DNA from: a bacterium UBP6_UBA1177 | Lineage (GTDB): Bacteria; UBP6; UBA1177 | NCBI GenBank assembly: GCA_002310995.1 | Contig: DBYV01000007.1 | Location: forward strand, 2,203 to 50,630 | DNA: 48,428 nucleotides | Direction of reading: 5' to 3' | Shown: piece after piece, positions 16,274 to 24,194 of the stretch | Layout: each line of letters opens with the position of its first letter | Numbering within the stretch: the first letter of the stretch is position 1 | Notes under the pieces: model-generated | What the model was told of the DNA's origin: nothing | What the model saw: only the letters and a program-made list of their open reading frames with translations | The model's database searches: none | Program-made: the position numbers and the translations under genes

Positions 16274-16849
16274 TTACTTTTTCTGAGCTTCAATCTCTTT
16301 CGAAAGTTCGTCAAAAGCTTTATCTGCTCTTTCGGTGACAGCTTTTCTTACGCTTTCGCTGAGCTGGCTCATGCTGTTTACGCTGTTTTTGAATTTTTCA
16401 ATATCAGCACACATAAGAACATAAAGTGTTCCTGCATCGGAGATCCAGCTTTCCTTCTGTTCTGTGCCGGAAAGAGTCGTATCGGTAATCTGTTTTGCGA
16501 CATCAACAATGTGCTGTTCATCGTTTGCAGCAGTTCCGAATTCTTCGCCGCCAGTCGTTGTTGACTGGTAGTCTTTAAGCATCGACTGAACTTTAAGTTC
16601 AAGCATTCTTGCTATTTCGGTTCTGCCTCTGCCCATTGCAGTCGTACGCATCACAGAAACATTTCTTGAGCCGGCAGCACTTCCTACGCCGCATATTTCT
16701 TTCGCTGTGCTCGAACTGCCAAGAACCCATTTCGGAGCACCGTCTAATTCATTTCTTACAACGTCACCTGTTTTTTTATCGGTACTTCCGCATGCAGCCA
16801 AAACCATGAGAAAAATAAAAGAAACGATAGAAACCAGCGATTTTTTCAT
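16274..16849 (-). CDS. LPP20-family outer-membrane lipoprotein
   Basis: The 191-aa protein has a lipoprotein signal peptide with lipobox LAAC (Cys20). The mature part follows the LPP20 pattern: a short linker, GAPKWVLG, ICGVGSAAGSRNVSVMRTTAMGRGRTEIARML, then a central helix and ESWISDAGTLYVLMCADIEKF, ending in a charged helix. LPP20 was named from Helicobacter; related proteins are widespread, and their molecular role is not settled beyond surface or outer-membrane location. GGAGG lies before the ATG at 16849, with a clear promoter upstream. The MORN gene follows after 24 bases, suggesting an envelope operon. It is divergent from clpA. Confidence 0.9.
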   Translation of the reverse strand: MKKSLVSIVSFIFLMVLAACGSTDKKTGDVVRNELDGAPKWVLGSSSTAKEICGVGSAAGSRNVSVMRTTAMGRGRTEIARMLELKVQSMLKDYQSTTTGGEEFGTAANDEQHIVDVAKQITDTTLSGTEQKESWISDAGTLYVLMCADIEKFKNSVNSMSQLSESVRKAVTERADKAFDELSKEIEAQKK

Positions 16850-16884
16850 AACTAACCTCCTCGATATTAAACAAAAACGGCAAT

Positions 16885-16912
16885 ATTTTATTCAAAGTAG
16901 CAGAACAGTCAA
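16885..16912 (-). promoter_or_regulatory. Vegetative promoter of the LPP20-MORN operon
   Basis: TTGACT (16907-16912), a 16-base spacer and TAAAAT (16885-16890), minus strand, 36 bases upstream of the ATG. Confidence 0.75.
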
Positions 16913-16997
16913 GTTTTGCTCTTTTATTTCAGATATTTGTTGAAAAAAAACACCGTTTGCTTTAAAGTGCAGCGCTTTTGATTTTTTGGAGGTGCTC

Positions 16998-19265
16998 TTG
17001 TCTGAAATTCAGGATGAATCTTTGGTTGCACTTTACGGCGAAGCTATAGATTTTGCTGAAAGAATGCAGATTCCTCTATCATCTTTGCACTTCCTTCTTG
17101 CCTACTTTTCGGTTCCATGCGAGGCAGCTGCGATAATCGAAAATCTTCAGATTTCATACCAGACTGTCGCAAAAACCTACAATTCCATGATGAAAGACGC
17201 AAAACTTTCAGGAATAAAGATAGAAGAAAAAAAGGGGGCTATAAAACTTCTGGAAAAAAGTGCCGCTTCATACTGCCCCAACCCTGGTCAGCCTGTAAAT
17301 CCGACACATTTTCTTGCTGCTTTGACAAGCATCCGCGAAACTATCGCATACCGGATTCTTGAAACAATGGGAGTTGTCACCGAGCTTCGAACTTCCGCGA
17401 TGTCGCACATTGACGCGCCGACAAAAAAAGCTGTAAACCGCGCAAATGAAATGCAGCAGGAAGCAACAAAAGTTTACCCCTCCTTCGATACCGAAACCAG
17501 AAGCGAACCTAACCGTTCAAGCGATACGGGCTCACTTCCGCTTTTCGGCAGAAACCTTACCCAGGAAGCACTTGACGGAAAAATCGACCCTGTTTTCGGC
17601 AGAAGCCGCGAAATCGAAACCATAATAGACATTTTAGGCAGAAAAAACAGCAACAACCCGATGATTATCGGTCCTGCCGGTAGCGGAAAAACGGCAATCG
17701 TCGAGGCTGTAGCGCTCAGACAGAAAAACGGTCTGCTCCCCGGCGTTGAAATATGGGAACTCAGACTTTCTTCTCTTATCGGCGGAACGGAATACCGCGG
17801 CTCTTTAGAAAAAAGAATCACGGAACTACTTGATTTCGTTGATAAAAACAAGGATGGAATCGTAATTTTCATTGACGAAATACACCTTCTCTTCTCTTCA
17901 GGCAACGACACTGTGGCGAATATGCTGAAACCTGCACTTTCCCGCGGCAACTTCCCTCTCATCGGAGCGACAACGACCGATGAATTCAACAAATTCATTG
18001 CAAAAGATCCTGCAATGGAGCGGCGTTTTTCAATTGTCAAAGTTGAAGAACCGAAAAACGAAGAACTTCTTGCAATCGTTTCGAATGCGGCAAAAACTCT
18101 TGAAAAATATCACGGCGTAACCTTCGGGAACGAAACTTTTATAAAGGCGGCAATAACGCTGAGCGACCGCTATATTTCAGGAAAAAGTCAGCCCGACAAA
18201 GTCCTTTCGCTGCTTGACACTTTGGGCAGCATCCTGAAACGCGAAAGAAGAACAGAAGCAGACACCGACGATTTAATCTTTTTAGTATCGAATCAGACGG
18301 GAATTCCGCCGGAAAATCTTCTTATTGACACGGCAAAAATCGTAAACACCCTGCCTGAAGTTCTGGACCGCTCGATAGTAGGACAGAAAAGTGCAAAAGA
18401 GCGTATTTCAAGGATTTTCGCAAGAAAATTCAGCAACAAACCTGTCGGCAAGCCGCTCGCATCAATGATTTTTGCAGGTCCGACCGGCACAGGAAAGACC
18501 GAAACGGCAAAAAAACTCGCCACATTCCTCTTCGGAAGCACGGACAGAATGGTTGTTTTCGACATGAGCGAATTTCAGGAATCACATTCCGTCTCGAAAC
18601 TTATCGGCGCTCCTCCAGGATATTCGGGCTACGACGCAGGCGGCAAACTTACCGAGGCTTTCAGGCGCGAACCGTACCAGCTTCTGCTGCTTGACGAGAT
18701 TGAAAAAGCCGATCCGAAAGTTCTTACAGTCTTCCTGCAGATTCTCGAGGAAGGCAGAGTAACCGACACACGCGGATTCACAGCCGATATGAGCGAATCA
18801 ATAGTGATAATGACAACAAACCTGGGCGCGGAACTTTTTTCTGCCGGAAGAGTAGGTTTCGGCGAAGCTGACAATGGGGCCCGCGCTGCGGAAATAGTCA
18901 ACAAAATTGAAGGTTTTCTTTCTCCGGAACTTGTAAACCGCGTTGACGACATAGTGCTGTTTAAACCTTTTTCGCAGGAAGATTTCATAAAACTTGCCGG
19001 AGTAGCTCTCAATGAAACTCTGAAAAGAGTCAACAGCATGGAAAACTGCTCACTTTCTATCGAAGATCCCAGATCAGCCCAGAATCTCATTGTTTCCAAG
19101 ATGACGGCGCGGGACAAACTTATGGGAGCAAGAGCCGTAAAAAGAATTGTCGGCAAATTTTTTGAAGGAGCTTTTCTTGAGGAATACTACAAAAATTCAG
19201 GTAAACAAACTGATTTTCTATGCTGTATCCACAACGACGAGCTCGTTTTTATAAAGAAAGATTAG
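16998..19265 (+). CDS. clpA: ATP-dependent Clp protease ATP-binding subunit, ClpA type
   Basis: This AAA+ unfoldase feeds substrates to the ClpP peptidase. The 755-aa product has a Clp N-domain (1-~145), D1 with Walker A GPAGSGKTAIVEAVA and Walker B IVIFIDEIHLLF, and D2 with GPTGTGKTETAKKLA and LLLLDEIEKA. There is no ClpB/ClpC middle-domain insertion, and the length equals E. coli ClpA. The loop RVGFG in D2 sits where ClpA/ClpX carry the IGL/IGF tripeptide that docks on ClpP, so a ClpP partner is expected; none is in the window, nor is clpS. I use TTG at 16998 because GGAGG (16988-16992) stands five bases before it. The stop codon overlaps the stop of tsaB on the other strand. Confidence 0.93.
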   Translation: MSEIQDESLVALYGEAIDFAERMQIPLSSLHFLLAYFSVPCEAAAIIENLQISYQTVAKTYNSMMKDAKLSGIKIEEKKGAIKLLEKSAASYCPNPGQPVNPTHFLAALTSIRETIAYRILETMGVVTELRTSAMSHIDAPTKKAVNRANEMQQEATKVYPSFDTETRSEPNRSSDTGSLPLFGRNLTQEALDGKIDPVFGRSREIETIIDILGRKNSNNPMIIGPAGSGKTAIVEAVALRQKNGLLPGVEIWELRLSSLIGGTEYRGSLEKRITELLDFVDKNKDGIVIFIDEIHLLFSSGNDTVANMLKPALSRGNFPLIGATTTDEFNKFIAKDPAMERRFSIVKVEEPKNEELLAIVSNAAKTLEKYHGVTFGNETFIKAAITLSDRYISGKSQPDKVLSLLDTLGSILKRERRTEADTDDLIFLVSNQTGIPPENLLIDTAKIVNTLPEVLDRSIVGQKSAKERISRIFARKFSNKPVGKPLASMIFAGPTGTGKTETAKKLATFLFGSTDRMVVFDMSEFQESHSVSKLIGAPPGYSGYDAGGKLTEAFRREPYQLLLLDEIEKADPKVLTVFLQILEEGRVTDTRGFTADMSESIVIMTTNLGAELFSAGRVGFGEADNGARAAEIVNKIEGFLSPELVNRVDDIVLFKPFSQEDFIKLAGVALNETLKRVNSMENCSLSIEDPRSAQNLIVSKMTARDKLMGARAVKRIVGKFFEGAFLEEYYKNSGKQTDFLCCIHNDELVFIKKD

Positions 19266-19477
19266 TCTTTGTTTTTCAGAAGATTTTCAAAGTAAGCTAT
19301 CATATCTTTTGCCCGAAGTTTTTGCTTTCTGACAATGTTGAGTTCCGCTTCATCCTGCGGTGTAAAAACTGTTTTTGATGAAAGTTCGCCGGAGCGTTCG
19401 TTCAATTTCGAGTGTTCTTCCTTAAGCTGTTTCAACTTTTCAAGAATCTCTTCCCGTGAAAAATTATCCTGGCCCAT
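19262..19477 (-). other. Possible internal translation start: stand-alone YdcH/DUF465-like protein
   Basis: AGGAGG followed by five bases and ATG at 19477, in the tsaB frame, would yield a 71-aa helical protein identical to the tsaB C-terminus. DUF465/YdcH proteins are normally about 70-80 aa and encoded alone, so this start gives the expected family size. Confidence 0.55.
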
Positions 19478-20206
19478 TTTTGCCTCCTGAAGCTCAACTT
19501 CAACATAAAAATTGCCGTTACTATTTAGATTTGCAGGCATTATCACATGATTGACGATGTACGGCTCAGCAGTTATATCGACTTTTTTAGTATCAAAAAG
19601 GGCATCAAATCTGCCGGAATCGAAAGAAAAACCTGTGAAACGCACCTCGCTGACTGCAAAAATCTTCTCCAGCTCGGGAATGATTTCACTTCCGCACTCT
19701 ATCGGAGCAACGATATCTGCTTTTTTGCTCTGAAAACCTTCAAAAAAAGCGCCGATTGTATCGTAAGGCGGCTTTATGAAAATGTCACCGCGCAGAATTT
19801 TATTGTTTTTGTCGAGGACCGCCGCGAAATACTCGCCTTTGTTAAAGGGGATCAGAACTATTCTGACATCGTTTGCACAAGGCTCGAAAAGAGCCGAAAT
19901 GAACGAAAACGAACTGACAGTTTCGACAGTTTTTATTCCGATTGAATAAATATATGCGAGAAAAAACGCCGTTCCTGTCTTTATTCCCGTAAAAGCTCCG
20001 GGCCCGTTACCGATGATAACCCGCGGAAGCTCCGTAAAATCAAGGTTTCCGACAGTTTTTTCAAATTCTTCCGGAAGGAAACGGCTTAACTTCGATTTCT
20101 CAAAATTTTCAGCCATAAAAACAGTTTTACTGCCACACTCGCCACCGAAAAAAATATTTGAAGAAGAAGCGTCAAAGACAAGAATATTTTTGAAAATTTC
20201 AGCCAA
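19262..20206 (-). CDS. tsaB: TsaB (tRNA t6A synthesis) fused in frame to a YdcH/DUF465-like segment
   Basis: TsaB is the catalytically inactive partner of TsaD in forming threonylcarbamoyladenosine at A37 of ANN-decoding tRNAs. Residues 1-~240 match it in length and in the signature GNGPGAFTGIKTGTAFFLAY. The last 71 residues (from MGQDNFSREEIL) look like the small helical YdcH/DUF465 family: LKEEHSKLNERSGEL, then FTPQDEAELNIVRKQKLRAKDMI. An internal ATG at 19477 has its own AGGAGG. The start is TTG at 20206 behind AAAGGTG. The ASKHA fold is otherwise complete. The fusion could be a real two-domain protein, or two genes whose stop codon was lost. Its 3' end overlaps clpA by four bases. Confidence 0.88.
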   Translation of the reverse strand: MAEIFKNILVFDASSSNIFFGGECGSKTVFMAENFEKSKLSRFLPEEFEKTVGNLDFTELPRVIIGNGPGAFTGIKTGTAFFLAYIYSIGIKTVETVSSFSFISALFEPCANDVRIVLIPFNKGEYFAAVLDKNNKILRGDIFIKPPYDTIGAFFEGFQSKKADIVAPIECGSEIIPELEKIFAVSEVRFTGFSFDSGRFDALFDTKKVDITAEPYIVNHVIMPANLNSNGNFYVEVELQEAKMGQDNFSREEILEKLKQLKEEHSKLNERSGELSSKTVFTPQDEAELNIVRKQKLRAKDMIAYFENLLKNKD

Positions 20207-20237
20207 ATCACACCTTTAAATATCAAAAAAACGCCTA

Positions 20238-20265
20238 ATTATGCCGTAGGAGCTGCTTAAATCAA
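20238..20265 (-). promoter_or_regulatory. Probable promoter of tsaB
   Basis: TTGATT (20260-20265), a 16-base spacer and CATAAT (20238-20243), minus strand, 31 bases before the TTG start. Confidence 0.55.
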
Positions 20266-20274
20266 GAAAAATTT

Positions 20275-20295
20275 CCGGTTGCTGAGCTTGTCGCA
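20275..20295. repeat. Second copy of the GACAAGCTCAGCAACC repeat
   Basis: A 21-base exact inverted match to 12789-12809, lying between the divergent promoters of tsaB and the phosphomutase gene. The type (GCTGAGCTTGTCG core) resembles short dispersed repeats seen in many bacterial genomes. Confidence 0.7.
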
Positions 20296-20308
20296 ACAGT
20301 CGCACCAA

Positions 20309-20336
20309 TTTACAAAAAAAATCTTTCTGCTAAAAT
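20309..20336 (+). promoter_or_regulatory. Probable promoter of the phosphomannomutase gene
   Basis: TTTACA (20309-20314), a 16-base spacer and TAAAAT (20331-20336), 37 bases before the ATG. Both boxes match 5/6. Confidence 0.65.
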
Positions 20337-20373
20337 ACTGCGGTTTTTTTAAAGACTTTTTGCGGAGAAAAAG

Positions 20374-21747
20374 ATGAAAATCAACAGAACAATTTTCAGA
20401 CAGTATGATGTCAGAGGCTATGTAAATGTCGATTTAACTGACGATTTTGCCTACAATCTGGCGCGGGGATGTGCAAGTTTCTACAAAAAGAAACTTCCTT
20501 CTTTCAAAACAGTTTCGATCGGTCATGACGCAAGACTGAGTTCCCCTTCTTTTGCTCAGGCTATGATAAAAGGCTTCAACGACAGCGGAATCGACACGAT
20601 TTTTTTGGGAATGATTCCGACAGGTCTCTGTTATTTCTCGATGTTCAATATAGATGTTCAGGGCGCGGTCATGATCACGGGAAGCCACAATCCGCCTGAA
20701 TACAACGGTTTCAAGGTCAATCTCATCGATCTGCCGGTTTACGGCGACGGAATCCAGGAAATCGCCGACATTATGGAGGCTGATGATTTCCTCAACCCGG
20801 AGAAAAAGGGAACGAACAGCACTTACAACATAATTCCCGACTTCGAAAAGTTCATTTTCAAGACGATACACATCGAACATCCCGAAAAAATCAAGCTCGT
20901 TGTCGATGCAGGCAACGGTGTCGGCGGCTTTGTCGCTGTTCCGATCATGCGCAAAATGGGGCTCAATGTCATCAGCATTTTCGAAGAACCGGACGGCAGA
21001 TTCCCGAATCATCACCCCGATCCGACAGTCGAGGCTTACATCCAGAAAATGATAGCGGCTGTCAAAGAGAACAAAGCCGATCTCGGCATCGGTTTTGACG
21101 GCGACGCTGACAGAATAGGAATCGTCGACAGAAACGGAAAGATCATCTGGGGCGACAAGATCCTTAATATTTTCGCAAGAAGCGTCCTCGAAGAAGTTCC
21201 GGGCGCGGCAATCGTAGGCGACGTAAAGTGCAGCAAGACTCTTTACGACGACATCGCGGCTCACGGCGGCAAACCTGTAATGTGGAAGGCCGGACATTCG
21301 CTGATAAAAGCAAAGATGAAAGAGATCGGAGCTGCTTTCGGCGGCGAAATGAGCGGCCACGTTTTCTTCAAACAGCGCTTCTTCGGCTACGACTGCGCGA
21401 TCTATTCCGCATTCAGAATGCTTGAGATAATCGGAAAGCACGGAGCCGATTTCGACAAACTTCTTGAAGGAATTCCCGAAACTTTCTCGACACCCGAACT
21501 CAGGATCGAAGTCGACGAGACAAAGAAGTTCCAAATTGTTGAAAACGTTGTGAAATTCTTCAAAGACGGCGGTTATGAAGTCAACGACATCGACGGTGTC
21601 AGAGTCACTTTCAAAGACGGCTGGGGACTTATGAGACCGAGCAACACCCAGAACGTCATCGTAATGAGAGTCGAAGCCGAAACGCCTGAAAGAATGGCTG
21701 AAATCAAAAAACTTCTCGAAGACAAACTCAACGAATTCAACAAATAA
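20374..21747 (+). CDS. manB: Phosphomannomutase/phosphoglucomutase
   Basis: This alpha-D-phosphohexomutase moves phosphate between C1 and C6 of mannose or glucose phosphate, supplying GDP-mannose and UDP-glucose routes for envelope polysaccharides. The 457-aa length is typical. Domain 1 has RQYDVRGYVNVDLT and the phosphoserine loop MITGSHNPPEYNGFK (Ser104). Domain 2 has the metal loop GFDGDADRIG. Domain 3 has GGEMSGHVFF, and domain 4 the phosphate-binding RPSNTQN. GGAGA precedes the ATG. Sugar preference cannot be read from sequence alone; manB or algC would both be fair names. The sugar-nucleotide enzyme at 22272 lies close by but on the other strand. Confidence 0.95.
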   Translation: MKINRTIFRQYDVRGYVNVDLTDDFAYNLARGCASFYKKKLPSFKTVSIGHDARLSSPSFAQAMIKGFNDSGIDTIFLGMIPTGLCYFSMFNIDVQGAVMITGSHNPPEYNGFKVNLIDLPVYGDGIQEIADIMEADDFLNPEKKGTNSTYNIIPDFEKFIFKTIHIEHPEKIKLVVDAGNGVGGFVAVPIMRKMGLNVISIFEEPDGRFPNHHPDPTVEAYIQKMIAAVKENKADLGIGFDGDADRIGIVDRNGKIIWGDKILNIFARSVLEEVPGAAIVGDVKCSKTLYDDIAAHGGKPVMWKAGHSLIKAKMKEIGAAFGGEMSGHVFFKQRFFGYDCAIYSAFRMLEIIGKHGADFDKLLEGIPETFSTPELRIEVDETKKFQIVENVVKFFKDGGYEVNDIDGVRVTFKDGWGLMRPSNTQNVIVMRVEAETPERMAEIKKLLEDKLNEFNK

Positions 21748-21892
21748 GTTCATTCTTCAAACCATACATTTTAGCATAAATTCTAAATATTCAATCAAAC
21801 ACAAAAACGATTTCTTTAACATATTTTCAACTTTTTATTTTTAGTATTTTCAAGTATTTGAAGAAATTTTTCTAATTTATGTTAAAATTTTG

Positions 21893-21920
21893 TTGACAAA
21901 TTAGAAATTATGATTAAAAA
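21893..21920 (+). promoter_or_regulatory. Probable promoter of the small Cys-rich secreted protein
   Basis: Perfect TTGACA (21893-21898), 16 bases and TAAAAA (21915-21920), in a very AT-rich spacer (21748-21960) in which nothing else is visible. Confidence 0.55.
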
Positions 21921-21960
21921 ATAAATCGTCTTTTTATTGTTTTTTTGAAGGAGTAATTTC

Positions 21961-22209
21961 ATGAAAAGGAATCTTTCGAAGATTTTTATTGTTTTCACAA
22001 TGTTGTTTTCTTTCACATGTATTTTTGCCGCCGAGATTCACTGCAATCCCGACACCAAGACCTGCCACAAATCGGACTGCCGCTACTACAACTGCAAAGG
22101 CTGCACAAAAGTTTTCGCTTCGGAAGAAGAAGCTCTTGAAAACGGCTACAAATTCTGCAAAGTCTGCGCAAAAGAAAAAAAGGAATCTCCTAAAAAAAGT
22201 AAAAAGTAG
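21961..22209 (+). CDS. Small secreted protein with Ada-type zinc-binding motif
   Basis: The 82-aa product has a signal peptide ending near FTCIFAAE and a mature domain with Cys at 28, 35, 40, 45, 48, 66 and 69. The pattern TCHKSDCRYYNCKG...FASEEEALENGYKFCKVC matches the metal-binding domain of Ada-type proteins (His and Cys, then F-x-S-x-EEA-x-x-x-GY-x-x-C-x-x-C), used elsewhere as a small extracellular zinc module. A Lys-rich tail ends it. GGAG precedes the ATG, and a good promoter and terminator enclose it, so it is a single-gene unit. Function is unknown; zinc binding is inferred from spacing, and disulfides are possible in an exported protein. Confidence 0.85.
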   Translation: MKRNLSKIFIVFTMLFSFTCIFAAEIHCNPDTKTCHKSDCRYYNCKGCTKVFASEEEALENGYKFCKVCAKEKKESPKKSKK

Positions 22210-22236
22210 AGTCGCTCATCTTGCCAACCAAAACTG

Positions 22237-22260
22237 GGCCGGATTTTCCGGCCTTTTTTA
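22237..22260 (+). terminator. Intrinsic terminator after the Ada-like gene
   Basis: A perfect 7-bp stem GGCCGGA/TCCGGCC (22237-22243/22247-22253) with a 3-base loop is followed by six T. It begins 28 bases after the stop. Confidence 0.92.
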
Positions 22261-22271
22261 TTTGTGTCTGA

Positions 22272-23210
22272 TTAAAGAATTCCCTTAAAATATTCGATAG
22301 TTCTTCTCAAACCTTCGTCGAGCGGGATCTCAGGTTTCCAGCCTAGAAGAGTTTTGGCAAGGGTTATATCGGGGCGGCGTACACGCGGATCGTCGCCGGG
22401 GAGCGGCATAAAGACAAGTTTTGACTTGCTTCCGGTCTGAGCAAGGACTTTGTCCGCAAGTTCAAGCATTGTGAATTCGCCTGGATTTCCGAGGTTTACA
22501 GGGCCGATGACGGAATCATCCGAATCCATGAGTGCAAGCATTCCGCGGATAAGGTCATCGACATAGCAGAAACTGCGAGTTTGCTTTCCGTCGCCGTAAA
22601 CCGTAATGTCTCGGTTCTGAAGAGCCTGAATTATGAAGTTGCTTACGACACGGCCGTCGTCAACATTCATATTCGGACCGTAAGTATTAAATATTCTTGC
22701 CACTTTTATGCGAATATTGTGTTTGCGGAAGTAGTCAAAAAATAGTGATTCGGCTCCGCGCTTTCCTTCGTCGTAGCAGCTTCTGACACCGTGCGGATTG
22801 ACGTTTCCCCAGTAACTTTCAGGCTGCGGATGGACCAGAGCATCACCGTAAACTTCGCTGGTAGACGCCTGAAAAATTTTAGCGTTCCATCTGAGGGCAA
22901 GGTCTAGAGCGTTTATCGCGCCGAGAACCGTCGTTTTATAAGTCGCGATAGGGTCACGTTGGTAAAAAATCGGACTCGCGGGACAAGCTAAATTGAAAAT
23001 TTCGTCAACATAAAAATTGTAAGGCTCAGTAACATCATGAATCAGAAGGTCAAATTCAGGATTTTTCTTAAGAGGTTCGATGTTCGTTAGTCTTCCGCTG
23101 ATAAAGTTGTCGATGCAGACAACGTGGTTGCCTCGTTCAAGCAGGGCTTTGCAGAGATGAGAGCCGACAAATCCGGCACCTCCGGTAACCAAAACAGTTT
23201 TCTTTACCAT
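22272..23210 (-). CDS. UDP-glucuronate decarboxylase-like NAD-dependent sugar epimerase
   Basis: This is an extended short-chain dehydrogenase acting on a nucleotide sugar. The 312-aa protein starts KTVLVTGGAGFVGSHLCKALL (NAD loop), has QASTSEVYGDALVHPQ, then CYDEGKRGAESLFFDY (catalytic Tyr and Lys) and VARIFNTYGPNM, with RSFCYVDDLIRGM and GDDPRVRRPDI. The combination ACPASPIFYQRDPI plus NPHGVRSCYDEGKR is typical of UDP-xylose synthase (UXS), which converts UDP-glucuronate to UDP-xylose. dTDP-glucose dehydratase is the nearest alternative. AGAGA lies before the ATG at 23210. It follows the thioesterase gene by nine bases, a likely operon without obvious pathway link. Confidence 0.9.
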   Translation of the reverse strand: MVKKTVLVTGGAGFVGSHLCKALLERGNHVVCIDNFISGRLTNIEPLKKNPEFDLLIHDVTEPYNFYVDEIFNLACPASPIFYQRDPIATYKTTVLGAINALDLALRWNAKIFQASTSEVYGDALVHPQPESYWGNVNPHGVRSCYDEGKRGAESLFFDYFRKHNIRIKVARIFNTYGPNMNVDDGRVVSNFIIQALQNRDITVYGDGKQTRSFCYVDDLIRGMLALMDSDDSVIGPVNLGNPGEFTMLELADKVLAQTGSKSKLVFMPLPGDDPRVRRPDITLAKTLLGWKPEIPLDEGLRRTIEYFKGIL

Positions 23211-23219
23211 GATTTTTCT

Positions 23220-23621
23220 CTAAACTAATCTTACCATTTTTGCAGTCGCTTCAGCGATCAGCTCACCTTCGAGAGTGATTTTTCCGGTTGTGCAGAGAAC
23301 ACGGCCTCTTTCCGATTCGACGCAGCCTTCAACTTTTACCGTTTTATTTGAGGGCATCGGTTTTCTGAAGCGGACACTGATTTCGCCGGTGACACCTTTC
23401 TCGTCGTGGGTGAAAGCCGAATATGCCATAATTTCGTCAAGCAGAGTTGAGATTATTCCGCCGTGGATTATCCCTTCCCATCCGCAGAATTTATCGGGAA
23501 CTTTTATTTCTGCCCACGCCGCTTTTTTTTCGTTATCGCGGTGTATGTCAAGATGAAGACCATCGGGATTATTCTTGCCGCAAACAAAACATTTTTCGCT
23601 GAAACTTACTTCCATTTCCAT
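23220..23621 (-). CDS. PaaI/YbgC-like hot-dog thioesterase
   Basis: This acyl-CoA thioesterase-like protein of 133 aa has a single hot-dog fold. Typical features are the Cys-rich opening CFVCGKNNPDGL, the motif GIIHGGIISTLLDEIMAY (His-Gly-Gly and the following Asp/Glu of the active site) and the closing strand pattern VRFRKPMPSNKTVKVEG. The natural substrate cannot be read from sequence. Two ATGs are close together, and GGAG is two bases before 23621 but eight before 23615, so translation may start at 23615 (MEVSFSEK). It is first in a two-gene unit with the UXS-like gene. Confidence 0.85.
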   Translation of the reverse strand: MEMEVSFSEKCFVCGKNNPDGLHLDIHRDNEKKAAWAEIKVPDKFCGWEGIIHGGIISTLLDEIMAYSAFTHDEKGVTGEISVRFRKPMPSNKTVKVEGCVESERGRVLCTTGKITLEGELIAEATAKMVRLV

Positions 23622-23643
23622 TTCTCCAACAAAAAAACACCAT

Positions 23644-23671
23644 ATTTTAGGGAAAAAAGCGCTTTCGGCAA
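23644..23671 (-). promoter_or_regulatory. Probable promoter of the thioesterase-UXS unit
   Basis: TTGCCG (23666-23671), a 16-base spacer and TAAAAT (23644-23649), minus strand, 23 bases before the start codon. Confidence 0.55.
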
Positions 23672-23699
23672 AAAAATCTTAATCTCATTACAATATATT

Positions 23700-23729
23700 T
23701 TGACATCGGCCGTTTTTCGATGATATGTT
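23700..23729 (+). promoter_or_regulatory. Possible promoter of the ACT-domain gene
   Basis: A perfect TTGACA (23700-23705), 18 bases and TATGTT (23724-23729), 31 bases before the ATG at 23760. Confidence 0.5.
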
Positions 23730-23759
23730 TTTAAGGTTTTTTATATTTGGAGGAAAAAA

Positions 23760-24185
23760 ATGAGAGTTGAGCAGATTTCGGTGCTTTTAAGAAACGAGCC
23801 CGGTGTTTTGAAGAAAATCCTTGAATCGATAAGCGAAGGCAATATCAATATTCTCGGTTTGACAATCAACGAGACAGCCTCTTTAGGCGAGCTCAGGCTT
23901 GTTGTAAGCGATACGAAGAAAACCAGCGAGATCCTGAAAAAAATGGATCTTTCCCACAATGTCGTAAAAATCATCGTCGTAGACCTCAAGGACAAACCCG
24001 GCGAACTGCTTGAAATCGCGCGCCTTCTCAGCGAGAACGACGTCAATATTGACTACATATACACTCTGGCTTCCGGAAAAAATTCGGCTCTGATCGCAAT
24101 AAAAACATGGGATATGGCTGCGACAGAAGAAATTCTCCTCGCTAACAAAATAAAAATCGTAACCCTTGAAGACCTCGGTAAATAG
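23760..24185 (+). CDS. Tandem ACT-domain protein
   Basis: This 141-aa protein consists of two ACT domains, small ligand-binding modules that usually sense amino acids. The first covers about 1-65 (QISVLLRNEPGVLKKILESI, NINILGLTI), the second about 68-138 (VVDLKDKPGELLEIARLLSE, NVNIDYIYTLAS). Such stand-alone double ACT proteins are widespread in bacteria and archaea, often near phenylacetate-CoA ligase or amino-acid genes; no such neighbour exists here. GGAGG precedes the ATG. The outer-membrane protein gene begins nine bases after its stop, so the two are likely one operon. Ligand unknown. Confidence 0.85.
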   Translation: MRVEQISVLLRNEPGVLKKILESISEGNINILGLTINETASLGELRLVVSDTKKTSEILKKMDLSHNVVKIIVVDLKDKPGELLEIARLLSENDVNIDYIYTLASGKNSALIAIKTWDMAATEEILLANKIKIVTLEDLGK

Positions 24186-24194
24186 GAGGGTTTT

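Noticed and set aside
16940..16967. clpA promoter TTGAAA-16-TTAAAG
   Set aside because: The -10 matches at only three positions; not better than chance in AT-rich DNA.
20434..21753. Open frame of 439 codons antisense to manB
   Set aside because: Same shadow effect; the sense strand encodes a complete phosphomutase with all motifs.
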